Source of the DNA: JBBQVS01 sp963792705
Lineage (GTDB): Bacteria; Chloroflexota; Ktedonobacteria; Ktedonobacterales; Ktedonobacteraceae
NCBI GenBank assembly: GCA_963792705.1
Contig: CAWBXD010000005.1
Location: 1 to 64,000, forward strand
Length of the DNA stretch: 64,000 nucleotides
Reading direction: 5' to 3'
Shown in pieces: positions 35,296 through 43,591 of the stretch. Under the pieces are notes generated by a model, which was not told the origin of the DNA, made no database searches, and was given only the letters and a program-made list of their open reading frames with translations. The number at the start of each line of letters is the position of its first letter. Position 1 is the first letter of the stretch. The position numbers were made by a program, and so were the translations under genes.

Positions 35296-35620
35296 GGAAT
35301 AAATGTTACGCGGGAAAACATCCTGGGGGGGATGTCCAACCATATGCGTAACATCTGGTAAGGGATGTCTACCGCTCGTTCGGCGGGAAGTGACGCTTGT
35401 GAAGGACAGTTGCAGGTCTTGATATTTCTGACTTGCTCTGTCCTTGCAGGAAGGAAATACGCGTTCGCTTGTAGAGCAAAACGTTATTTTCATGAACCTT
35501 GGTGCATGCCATAGAAACGTCTTGGGGGAGATGTTTCTGAACTTAGTACATGAATGAGTCTCACTCTTGGGGGGAGCAAAGAGGGAAAGCCTAGAAAAAG
35601 GTTTTCCCTCTTTGTTATTT
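35296..35620 (+). ncRNA. Candidate structured non-coding RNA with UGGGGG-loop hairpins
   Basis: About 325 bases without an ORF, between a sigma70-type promoter and a strong intrinsic terminator, in a convergent intergenic gap. ATGTTACGC (35303-35311) pairs with GCGTAACAT (35346-35354), closing a domain that contains hairpin ACATCC-TGGGGG-GGATGT (35318-35335). A second domain pairs AAGGACAG (35402-35409) with CTGTCCTT (35438-35445) and CAGGTC with GACTTG inside it. A third hairpin, 35513-35538, has a 10-bp stem (one G-U) with the same TGGGGG loop. A third G-run, TTGGGGGG, lies at 35567-35574. I do not recognise it as tmRNA, RNase P RNA, SRP RNA or 6S RNA. Existence and fold are inferred from sequence only. 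Confidence 0.6.
35578..35620 (+). terminator. Intrinsic terminator of candidate RNA
   Basis: A 15-bp stem (35578-35592 with 35599-35613, one G-U pair), loop AGAAAA, followed by GTTATTT. The T-rich tail is on the plus strand only, which sets the RNA orientation. Confidence 0.75.
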
Positions 35621-35630
35621 ATACGCTAAA

Positions 35631-35701
35631 TGTAGGGACCAATTCATCGCGTCCGTGACGACGGTTACTTGCCACGAGGACGCGATAAATCGGTCCCTAC
35701 A
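35631..35701. repeat. Dispersed palindromic repeat, copy 2
   Basis: Arms 35631-35654 (starting TGTAGGGACCAATTCATCG) and 35678-35701 (ending ATCGGTCCCTACA) are inverted copies with two mismatches. Same family and orientation as 19321-19387. It ends two bases from the stop codon of the dynamin-like gene. Confidence 0.88.
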
Positions 35702-35702
35702 T

Positions 35703-38438
35703 TTAACTTTGACGATGCATTGTTCTAAGTACCTCGGTATCACGAAGTATCTCCACCCACTGATCAACATCCGCCTCCCGTTGCGCCTGCAATGTATCAA
35801 GCTGTTGACGTAGCGCGTCCGAGGTCAACACACGCTCGGTAAGTAGACTGTAGAGACTATTAACAAGGTCGGAGAAGACGCCTGGCACACTTAACGGCGG
35901 CGTGTCTAAACGGTCTCCCTCAAATGTCTGACGTACCTCAAGTTTATCCATATCGTAGCGGAAAAGATGGGCGATACGATGCTCGGTACTCTGCGCTAGA
36001 CCTCCACAAATTACGTCAAGAATCGGTCCCATCAGCAATCGTGCCTGCTGAATAATATCCTCCGATTTTCCCGGCGTTGTGATAAGCCTATACAGCGCGT
36101 TGACTGCCGAGTCGTCCTTGGTGGGCGCATACTTCTCTTCATTGAGCAACTCCCCCATAGTCACATACAGACATATATCACGCGCCTTTTCACGAATGCC
36201 ACGCTTTAGCTTGTTATATGATTTTTGAATTTCGTCTAGCTCGCCACCAAACTCGCCAAGTGCGATACGACTAATATCTAAAGAGCCATCAATCTCCTCT
36301 TTATGAGCAATAGGAATAAGAAATGCTTCAGCAAGTGTACGTGCAGGTTCGTTTAGCTCACGTTCCAGGGCCGCACTAAAACTGACGCGAAGCTCTTTAA
36401 TCAGACCCCAGCCATCAATATCAACCCAACGGTTGCCAATCTCCATTGCAGGTGAGTCCGCCTGTGTACTATTGCTAACCTTAATGAAATGGTCAAAGTT
36501 GCCTTGCATAATGCGGATTTTAATCCGACGTGATGCACGTTCATGCGCTGTTTGCAGTGCTTGATGAAACGCATTATTCTCAGTACGAATCATCGTGTCA
36601 AATTGCTTTAATGCATCGTTCCAAGCTGCATGCATCTCATTGGTGCGTTTCTGCAATTGCTCAAAACGGGTTGCGCCGCGCTTACTCTTTCGAGTGTACA
36701 TCTCGTGCTGCAACTCTTGTAAGTCTCGGCTGTGTACACCAAACGTGTTTAGACTATCCCAACAAAGGTCTTCTACCTGCTGCAACGCCATCGCAAGCTG
36801 TGTCTCGGCCTGACGTAACTGTACTTCGTAGCGGTTGCTTGTCAGGAAGGTCTGTAAATCATGCGTCATTTCTGGCAAGCCGCTAAAGCGGAGCATTGCC
36901 TCGTGTTGCTTCTGTGTGACCTTTTGAAACTCTTGTGCCGTTGCTATGGTAGGAAGAGTTGAGTCTAGCTGTAGCAGGTCTGGATACACACTGAGAATCC
37001 GTCCTGCGTAATCTCGCCCTTCCTGTAGACGGTCATCATCAAGTTTTTGCCGCTCAACGCCAAGTGTTGCAAGCAATGCATCAAGTCCACGTAAGGGATA
37101 GAAGAAAGAAGGATTGCCAATACCATGGTGATGATAACTACTATAGTTTGCAGGGAGCGTTCGGAGCAGAGGACGTAAACTCCCAAGTGCTTTCTCTGTA
37201 CTGGCAGGGGAGTTGATTTCGTCCCAGTGCGTAACTGCGAGAAAGACCATGCGCGCAGCAACCTCTGGCTCGCGTCCCTGCACAACGCGTCGTCGGACAG
37301 TCTCAAAAATGCGTTCCGTGCGGTCATCATCCCCAAAACGGTTATTGCCGACAACCAGGATCACTGCATCGACGGTGTTCAATTCATCGCGTAACAGCAT
37401 ATCGTGATGTACCTGACCAGCAGAACCGCCAGGAAGATCAACCAGAACGCTACCCGACGGTAAAAGTGAATGTGTACCGGCTCGCACATTATATTCAACA
37501 TATTCTATGAGGCGAATCAGACGTGGCTCCTCATTGTCTCGTGCTGGCTCTTCAATATAACGGCTGCTTTCCTCTTTCCACCGTTCACGCGGAATAATTT
37601 CAATATGTGGTTCTTGCTCCTTGAGATATTGTTCCCCAAAGGTCTCGCTTGCCTTCAATAGAAAAGACAATTCAGTTGCCAGTGACGCACGTAGCTTTTG
37701 ACTTGTCGTGTTTTGGATACTTTGCTGTGTACGTTTTAGCGTTTCATCAAATGCCACACGTGTCATAAAGTGGACACGCATCTCTTCATTTTCGTTCTCT
37801 TTGCAGAGACGCACACGTGTACAAACACCTGTAACCGCACCACCAGCAAGACGCGGAAAAATATCGCGTCCAACCAATGCCGCCAGGAGTGTACTTTTTC
37901 CAGCACCCGCATGTCCAATTAGCTTTACTGTATATTCACGGGTGAAGTCGAGGGCATGTGTGGCTTCTGCAAGATGATGGCGTAGCTTGAGAGCTTGCTG
38001 TGAATCGATTTGCTGCAACTGAGGACGCTCGAAAAGCTCCGCACATGCGAGCGCACGTTGAATTTGTTTTTTCCAAGCCGTCAATTTTTGCGCTTTATTG
38101 GGTAAATTTGCCGGGAAATATGTCTCTATAGAGGCCGACTCGTCTTGTAAATGGTGTAATAGTGTCAATATCTCGGTTGGGGCAGTTGGTACGGGAGCGG
38201 TTAGTGGCACTAATGAGTTCGTTGACGCACGTTCATCTTCATATTCGTCGTCTTCATATTCATCTTCCTCATCATTTTGCACGAAACGAGATGAATACGC
38301 TTGAGTGAGTTGTTCAGATTTATTTGCCATCGGACGAAGTTGTTGTCCGCAAATATTACAAAAATCAGCATCAACGCGCACAACATTATCACATTGTGGA
38401 CATGCTGTAAGTTGTTGCCTTGCTGGAGTTGATTGCAT
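35703..38438 (-). CDS. Zinc-ribbon dynamin-like GTPase
   Basis: A 911-residue protein. C13-x2-C16 and C27-x2-C30 form an N-terminal zinc ribbon, followed by an acidic stretch (EEDEYEDDEYEDE, ~56-69). From ~165 comes a dynamin-type GTPase: P-loop GHAGAGKST (175-183), the conserved switch Thr region GAVTGVCTRV, DLPGG (G3) and THWD (G4-like). The C-terminal ~450 residues are long helices as in bacterial dynamin-like proteins. No transmembrane segment is obvious. Such proteins remodel membranes or act in stress and phage defence; no partner DLP gene is adjacent. ATG 38438 begins at the zinc ribbon. Confidence 0.85.
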   Translation of the reverse strand: MQSTPARQQLTACPQCDNVVRVDADFCNICGQQLRPMANKSEQLTQAYSSRFVQNDEEDEYEDDEYEDERASTNSLVPLTAPVPTAPTEILTLLHHLQDESASIETYFPANLPNKAQKLTAWKKQIQRALACAELFERPQLQQIDSQQALKLRHHLAEATHALDFTREYTVKLIGHAGAGKSTLLAALVGRDIFPRLAGGAVTGVCTRVRLCKENENEEMRVHFMTRVAFDETLKRTQQSIQNTTSQKLRASLATELSFLLKASETFGEQYLKEQEPHIEIIPRERWKEESSRYIEEPARDNEEPRLIRLIEYVEYNVRAGTHSLLPSGSVLVDLPGGSAGQVHHDMLLRDELNTVDAVILVVGNNRFGDDDRTERIFETVRRRVVQGREPEVAARMVFLAVTHWDEINSPASTEKALGSLRPLLRTLPANYSSYHHHGIGNPSFFYPLRGLDALLATLGVERQKLDDDRLQEGRDYAGRILSVYPDLLQLDSTLPTIATAQEFQKVTQKQHEAMLRFSGLPEMTHDLQTFLTSNRYEVQLRQAETQLAMALQQVEDLCWDSLNTFGVHSRDLQELQHEMYTRKSKRGATRFEQLQKRTNEMHAAWNDALKQFDTMIRTENNAFHQALQTAHERASRRIKIRIMQGNFDHFIKVSNSTQADSPAMEIGNRWVDIDGWGLIKELRVSFSAALERELNEPARTLAEAFLIPIAHKEEIDGSLDISRIALGEFGGELDEIQKSYNKLKRGIREKARDICLYVTMGELLNEEKYAPTKDDSAVNALYRLITTPGKSEDIIQQARLLMGPILDVICGGLAQSTEHRIAHLFRYDMDKLEVRQTFEGDRLDTPPLSVPGVFSDLVNSLYSLLTERVLTSDALRQQLDTLQAQREADVDQWVEILRDTEVLRTMHRQS

Positions 38439-38561
38439 GGATGCTCTATTTCCCCCTTTGTAGATTAGCATCGTCATTGTCGTGCGATGATAGCACATAT
38501 GATGGAGATGATGCAACGAAACATGACCGTGATACTAGTAGGAGAGCCAATGCAAGCTTGT

Positions 38562-39272
38562 TTAGACGTCCAACGAAATTAAGCCATGACGGATGGCGAA
38601 GCGGACAAGATGCGTGACATCCTGAAGCTCTAGCTTTTCCATGACATTCGCTCGATGGGCCTGCACGGTTTTGATGCTCAAGACAAGTTGATCCGCGATT
38701 TCCTGGTTCGTGTATCCCTCTGCAACAAGCTTGAGTACCTCCATCTCACGCGGTGTGAGTACACGTAACGCCTGTGCAAGTCCTGCCCTTTTAGAAGATT
38801 GTTGCTGTTTGTCCATTGATGAGGCTGATTGGGGAGCGAGATAGGCATGAATGAGAGCTTTTGCTAGACCGGGGTAGAGATATGCGCCGCCGTGTGCTAC
38901 TGTACGGACCGCTACTATGAGATCGGTTGGTGCAGCTTTCTTGACGAGATAGCCAGCCGCACCCATGCGAAGTGCTTGCAAAAAATATTCTTCGCTTTCG
39001 TGCATTGTTAAGATAAGCACTTGTGTGGTTGCGTGTTCTCGACGAATAACTTGGCACGCTCCAAATCCGTCTATTTCTGCCATGCTAATGTCTATAATGG
39101 CAACGTCGGGCTGAAGATGAGATGTAAGCTCAATGGCATCACGACCTGTGCGCGCTTCTCCAACAATCTGTATGTCTTGCTGCGACTCTAAGAGCAGTCT
39201 TAATCCTTGTCGCAAAATATCATGATCGTCCGCCAGCAAGACACGAATCGTCTGTACCGCTTCAATTGCCAT
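38562..39272 (-). CDS. NarL/FixJ family response regulator
   Basis: A 236-residue regulator. The receiver domain has acidic DD (LLADDHD), the phosphoacceptor Asp in VAIIDISMAEIDG, Thr in ILTMHES and Lys in YLVKKAAP. The LuxR-type HTH is LTPREMEVLKLVAEGYTNQEIADQL...SIKTVQAHR. The start codon at 39272 lies inside the end of the histidine kinase gene (11-base overlap), so the pair is translationally coupled. Targets unknown. Confidence 0.93.
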   Translation of the reverse strand: MAIEAVQTIRVLLADDHDILRQGLRLLLESQQDIQIVGEARTGRDAIELTSHLQPDVAIIDISMAEIDGFGACQVIRREHATTQVLILTMHESEEYFLQALRMGAAGYLVKKAAPTDLIVAVRTVAHGGAYLYPGLAKALIHAYLAPQSASSMDKQQQSSKRAGLAQALRVLTPREMEVLKLVAEGYTNQEIADQLVLSIKTVQAHRANVMEKLELQDVTHLVRFAIRHGLISLDV

Positions 39273-40320
39273 AGCTTCGCTCCTCTGTTTTCTCACTTGA
39301 AAGAGGCAAGACCGCTTCTACTGTTGTTCCTTTGCCCTTTTGCGATGTCGTTGTAAGCTTTCCTCCCAGTAACATTGCTCGTTCACGCATACCAAACACT
39401 CCTAAACCGGCATCTGTATGCTCCATATCGTATCCATCGCCGTCGTCATCAACACGCACTGCGATAGAATGCGTTTGTTGTACAAGTGAAAGTGAAACGT
39501 GCTTTGCGTTAGCATGGCGAGCAATATTCGTTAAGCTCTCTTGGGCAATGCGAAATAGAGCTAGTTCATATTTTGAGGGAAGATGCTTTTTTTCTGGTAC
39601 TTTCTCAAATCCTTCAATATCTAAGGTAATGGCGAGATGTAGACGTTGTCTACCATCTTCTGCAAGCCAACGAAATGCTGCTACTAGACCAAGATCATCG
39701 AGTACGCTAGGGCGTAACTGCTGTGCAAGAACACGAATGCCTTCTAGTGTTTGTAGTGTAAGCGTGTTTAGCTGTGTTAGTCCATTCGCCAGTTGCTTTT
39801 GTGCCTGGTCATTTGCGGAAGTCGCTGGAAATACTTGTAGGTATTGTTGCAAGAGTTCGGTATGAACGAGCAGGGCAGTAAGATTTTGTCCAGCTTCGTC
39901 GTGGAGTTCAAGCGCGATGCGGCGTTGTTCCTCTTCTTGTGCCTGAATGATGAGCATCGCTTGCTCACGACGTGCTGCCTCTAATTTATCAAGCATGCTA
40001 TTAAACGCTAGGGCTAGCTCTCCAACTTCAGTGTCTGAGGAAATGAGATGTGCGCGTGCATCCGTCTTGCCTTTACTAATCTCTCTAATGGTTGCTAATA
40101 AGGTAAAGAGTGGACGGAAACTAGCACGTAGGAGTACTGTATTCGTTAAAAGAATGAGCAAGGTTGAGATAACAATGAAGCTGGTATCAATAAGATAATG
40201 ATGAGTTTCGAGGCTATGACTTGTAACCCAAAGACCTGCTAAAGCTTCGCCAATGAGGAGGATACTATTTCCTAGAATGACCTTTTCAAAAAGGGAAAGT
40301 TGAAGATGTTTTCTTATCAT
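39262..40320 (-). CDS. NarX-type sensor histidine kinase
   Basis: A 352-residue membrane kinase. Two transmembrane helices flank a very short extracytoplasmic loop (TSHSLETHHYLID), followed by a HAMP domain and the HisKA_3 box RRIALELHDEAGQNLTALL. The HATPase has QESLTNIARHANAKHV and DDDGDGYD...GLGVFGMRERA. It should phosphorylate the coupled NarL-type regulator. The gene lies 13 bases downstream of the YtkA-like gene, in the ECF sigma operon. Confidence 0.92.
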   Translation of the reverse strand: MIRKHLQLSLFEKVILGNSILLIGEALAGLWVTSHSLETHHYLIDTSFIVISTLLILLTNTVLLRASFRPLFTLLATIREISKGKTDARAHLISSDTEVGELALAFNSMLDKLEAARREQAMLIIQAQEEEQRRIALELHDEAGQNLTALLVHTELLQQYLQVFPATSANDQAQKQLANGLTQLNTLTLQTLEGIRVLAQQLRPSVLDDLGLVAAFRWLAEDGRQRLHLAITLDIEGFEKVPEKKHLPSKYELALFRIAQESLTNIARHANAKHVSLSLVQQTHSIAVRVDDDGDGYDMEHTDAGLGVFGMRERAMLLGGKLTTTSQKGKGTTVEAVLPLSSEKTEERSYGN

Positions 40321-40333
40321 AGCTCTGCATTAT

Positions 40334-40714
40334 TCAACTTGTACGTAGGAGACTTCGGTGCGAGAGCGAAAACCCATCTGCTTGTGCTTTCAGATCAATT
40401 GTCCAGGGACCTGGCATAAAGAGATGCATCTGTACTCTGTATTTCCCTTGCCCTAATGACCTTGTGCTAATCTCTTGTGTTGGCATGTTCATATTGGTCA
40501 TACTAGCGTATGAAAATATTTGTGCGCTTTCAATTGGAAGACCTTGTGTGTCTGTTAGTGATAGATCTATTATAGCAGGTTGATCGGATACAAGGTGTTG
40601 CACTACATATACGCGTAAGATATTAGGAGCATGTGTTTGATAGGAAGCGGCAAAGGCAAGCGTACTAATACAGACGAAAGCTAGCAAGCACCAGAAAAAA
40701 GGACGTATACGCAT
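40334..40714 (-). CDS. Secreted YtkA/FixH-like protein
   Basis: A 126-residue exported protein: signal or anchor (FFWCLLAFVCISTLAFAASY), then one beta-rich domain with DLSLTDTQGLPIESAQI and a Met-rich SMTNMNMPTQEI segment before GKYRVQMHLFMPGPW. YtkA-like domains occur in copper-handling and cytochrome oxidase contexts; the methionines may bind Cu(I), but this is inference. It sits between the ECF sigma gene and the sensor kinase on one transcript, so it may be the ligand or input for the kinase. Confidence 0.78.
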   Translation of the reverse strand: MRIRPFFWCLLAFVCISTLAFAASYQTHAPNILRVYVVQHLVSDQPAIIDLSLTDTQGLPIESAQIFSYASMTNMNMPTQEISTRSLGQGKYRVQMHLFMPGPWTIDLKAQADGFSLSHRSLLRTS

Positions 40715-40732
40715 AAATCTTTCTTTCTTTTT

Positions 40733-41392
40733 TTAGGGTTCTGTAACGCCCATTTGCTCTAGTACGCGTTTCAAATGCACGATGCCAAGTCGCATACGAG
40801 CCTTAACTGTGCCAAGCGGTATTTGACGCCCTGCCGCAATCTCTGAATGAGTCCATCCCTGAAAATATGCTAGTTCAATGACCATACGTTGCTCGACTGG
40901 GAGCTTCATCAACGCTTCTCGTACTTGTGCGCTTTGAATAGATTGCAGTGCGCCATCCCATGCATCAGGTTGTGCGGTACGCTCGTCACGCTCCACATCT
41001 TCCCACGTTGCCTCTTTGAGAATCGAACGTCGGCGTACACCACGCAAATGGTCAATTGTGCGATGATGGGCAATCGAGATAAGCCAACTACGAACGGCTC
41101 CCGATTGTGGTGAATATGATGTTGCGCGCTTCCATACCGATAGAAATGCTTCCTGTAGTAAGTCTTCAGCTATCTGGTGGTCGGAGACCATCCGATAGAC
41201 AAGTGAGTAGAGGATACGGCTATATCGTTGATAGAGTGGCTCCATCGCCCATACCTCTCCACCAGCGATAGCATGAATAAGCATCTCATCACTGAGGCTC
41301 TCAATTGGAACAGAATTTGATCCCGATATTTGATTATCATTGGGATCACTATTCGTAAATTTCTGCATCATACCTTTCTTCTCTCGTGTCAT
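40733..41392 (-). CDS. ECF-type RNA polymerase sigma factor
   Basis: A 219-residue sigma-70 family protein with region 2 (YRMVSDHQIAEDLLQEAFLSVWKR, split in two by the -10 helix) and region 4 (LPVEQRMVIELAYFQGWTHSEIA...GTVKARMRLG). No anti-sigma gene follows; instead YtkA-like, NarX-type and NarL-type genes do. The start is uncertain: ATG 41392 lacks a clear site, and AAAGG lies close before ATG-ATG at 41368-41373. Confidence 0.9.
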   Translation of the reverse strand: MTREKKGMMQKFTNSDPNDNQISGSNSVPIESLSDEMLIHAIAGGEVWAMEPLYQRYSRILYSLVYRMVSDHQIAEDLLQEAFLSVWKRATSYSPQSGAVRSWLISIAHHRTIDHLRGVRRRSILKEATWEDVERDERTAQPDAWDGALQSIQSAQVREALMKLPVEQRMVIELAYFQGWTHSEIAAGRQIPLGTVKARMRLGIVHLKRVLEQMGVTEP

Positions 41393-41583
41393 GATTACAG
41401 TACGTGCTGTAAGGCAAAATAGATTTCCTCTGGTATATCATAATGCAAAACGTAGAGCATAAAATATAGTAGTAATTTGTATATACATGCATTATTCTGT
41501 ATAGTTGCCTCTTCTTCTCCGCTTCTGATAAGATGTAGGCAGTTACATTCTCATCATACACGATAGGAGTGCAAGTTCGTTTT

Positions 41584-42114
41584 ATGAGTACATTATTTCC
41601 TTGTTGGTACCCTATTCATATCCGGTTTCGTGATTTAGACCCACTAGCTCATGTGAACAATACTGTGTACTTTACTTATTATGAAGAAGCAAGAAGCTAT
41701 TACTTTGATCAACTTGATCCCTGGCTAAAACAATGGCCCTCGCAAGAGGAGCATCAGCAAGTAGAAGGTATTGTTTCGCAATCTCCCCATAATCCACGCA
41801 TTCAAACGGGACCTCGTGGTAGTCATTATGGATTACTCGTGAAAGAGGTTACGTGTACGTATGAACTACCACTTGTACGTTCGGATCGTGTTGAGGTTGG
41901 TGTACGTATGTCCAGTGTTGGTCGCACCAGCTTTGTCATGGATCACCAGATACGAGATAGCCAGGACGCAGAACGTATCTTTGCGACTGGTCGTTCCGCT
42001 ATGGTCTGGTGCAACTATCGTACTGGCAGGCCTCATCCACTTCCACCCTCACTCCGAAGTGCATTTGAGCAAATGGAGAAGCGTGAATTTCCCCTTCCTA
42101 CAATCGTTAAATAA
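41584..42114 (+). CDS. Acyl-CoA thioesterase (4HBT hot-dog fold)
   Basis: A 176-residue hot-dog fold protein of the 4HBT/YbgC type. IRFRDLDPLAHVNNTVYFTYYEEAR contains the catalytic-type Asp and conserved H-x-N, and GLLVKEVTCTYELPLVRSDRVEV follows as in this family. It hydrolyses acyl-CoA thioesters; chain length is unknown. ATG 41584 chosen; GTG 41569 is the upstream limit. It is divergent from the ECF sigma operon. Confidence 0.88.
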   Translation: MSTLFPCWYPIHIRFRDLDPLAHVNNTVYFTYYEEARSYYFDQLDPWLKQWPSQEEHQQVEGIVSQSPHNPRIQTGPRGSHYGLLVKEVTCTYELPLVRSDRVEVGVRMSSVGRTSFVMDHQIRDSQDAERIFATGRSAMVWCNYRTGRPHPLPPSLRSAFEQMEKREFPLPTIVK

Positions 42115-42177
42115 TGTTAATAATTGCATATTGTGTGAAAGAAGTCAAGTTATTTATTTCTCTTGTCTTTCTTTCTA

Positions 42178-43578
42178 TCACTCTGTTATCGTGACTTCCG
42201 CCTCTTCGAGTCGGAAGATGCCACGTTCTTCTTGAAACGAGAAGATTTCAGCATAGCGACCCCAGTTGATTGCTGTTTCTAATTGCGCCTGTGCCTCTTC
42301 TTCGCCGAAGTGTTGCTGTAGAATGCTTAACACATTCTCTTCCAGCAAAACGTGGCCTGGAGCGTCCTGCAACATTTGCACAATTTGACGAAGAATACCG
42401 ACACGAGCAAGGACTTGTGTGCGGAATATCTGTTTTTCTTCCAGGACACCTGCTTCGGCGAAGCGTGTGCCTTGTGGCGTTAACACAAGGTCGCCTTCTT
42501 GTGCGTCTGCAAGATCAAGCAAATCGGCGGCATCAACGAGCGGAAGTAATTCGTCCAGTTCTAACTGGAGGTGACGACCAAGATGATACAGGTCTTCGCG
42601 GTCACCTCGTGCATGTACTAACTCGACGAGTCCTGTTACGTCGCTGATGGCGACATGGGGCAATACCTGGAACGCGCGTGGCGTAGGGGGTCTGAGCGTA
42701 CCCGATTGAGCTTTGGGTGCGTGTGTTGGCAACAGTGTCTCTATATCTTCCTGTGGACTGGTCATAATGCGATAGATAAGGTCAACGAGTGTGGTATGCG
42801 CCTCGTCCTGAATAGTGCGTAAGGCAATAGGTAGTCCAGGTAATTCGACACGAATATGGCCTGGATTAGCTCCTAGCACAAGAATACGGTCGGCCATACT
42901 CACCGCTTCATCTATGTTGTGTGTCACCATTACAATAGCGCGGGTTGGAATACTTTGTTGACGCCATAGGCCAAGCAGTTCTTTACGCAAGTTCGCTGCT
43001 GTCAACACGTCCAGCGCACTAAACGGTTCGTCCATAAAAAGAAGTTCTGGTTCAACAACTAGGGCACGTGCAAAGCCCACGCGTTGACGCATTCCACCTG
43101 AAAGTTCTTTAGGGAACGCGTCTTCAAAGCCATCGAGTCCAATAAGATCAATTGCGGCCAGGGCACGTTTGAGACGCTGTGTTTTCGTTATAGGTTGTGC
43201 TTCTAAGCCTAACTCAACATTTTGTAACACCGTGAGCCAGGGAAATAGCGCAAACGACTGGAATACTATAGCGACATGTGAGTTCGCGCCGTACTGAGGA
43301 TGACCTTTAAAAAACACTTCACCAGAAGAAGGTTTGAGTAACCCGGCTAAAATGCGTAACAGCGTTGACTTACCTGAACCTGATGGGCCGAGGAGTGCCA
43401 CAAACTCACCAGCGCGAATTTGCACATTGACCTTATCTAGCACGAGATGGGATGAAGTCTTCTGTGGTCCCTTTGTCTCTTGCTCATAGCTCTTACTACA
43501 CTCCTGAGCTTCAAGTAGCACCTCTGCTGGTGTTGCAGTGTTGCTTGAGACAACATGTGATTGATCAGATTGTGTCAT
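42178..43578 (-). CDS. Nitrate/taurine-type ABC transporter ATP-binding protein with AAA-associated domain
   Basis: A 466-residue ATPase. Walker A GPSGSGKST, Q-loop, signature LSGGMRQR, Walker B LLFMDEPFSALD and the His switch in VTHNIDEA are all intact in the first ~260 residues. The C-terminal ~170 residues are an AAA-associated regulatory domain found in some nitrate/sulfonate-type importers. Its ATG is 13 bases downstream of the fused permease gene. The substrate is not defined because no binding protein is present. Confidence 0.9.
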   Translation of the reverse strand: MTQSDQSHVVSSNTATPAEVLLEAQECSKSYEQETKGPQKTSSHLVLDKVNVQIRAGEFVALLGPSGSGKSTLLRILAGLLKPSSGEVFFKGHPQYGANSHVAIVFQSFALFPWLTVLQNVELGLEAQPITKTQRLKRALAAIDLIGLDGFEDAFPKELSGGMRQRVGFARALVVEPELLFMDEPFSALDVLTAANLRKELLGLWRQQSIPTRAIVMVTHNIDEAVSMADRILVLGANPGHIRVELPGLPIALRTIQDEAHTTLVDLIYRIMTSPQEDIETLLPTHAPKAQSGTLRPPTPRAFQVLPHVAISDVTGLVELVHARGDREDLYHLGRHLQLELDELLPLVDAADLLDLADAQEGDLVLTPQGTRFAEAGVLEEKQIFRTQVLARVGILRQIVQMLQDAPGHVLLEENVLSILQQHFGEEEAQAQLETAINWGRYAEIFSFQEERGIFRLEEAEVTITE

Positions 43579-43591
43579 GAAAGAGAAACTC

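Noticed and set aside
35296..35620. Known RNAs (6S, tmRNA, RNase P, SRP)
   Set aside because: No single long stem with central bubble, no tag ORF, no conserved RNase P or SRP loop motifs.
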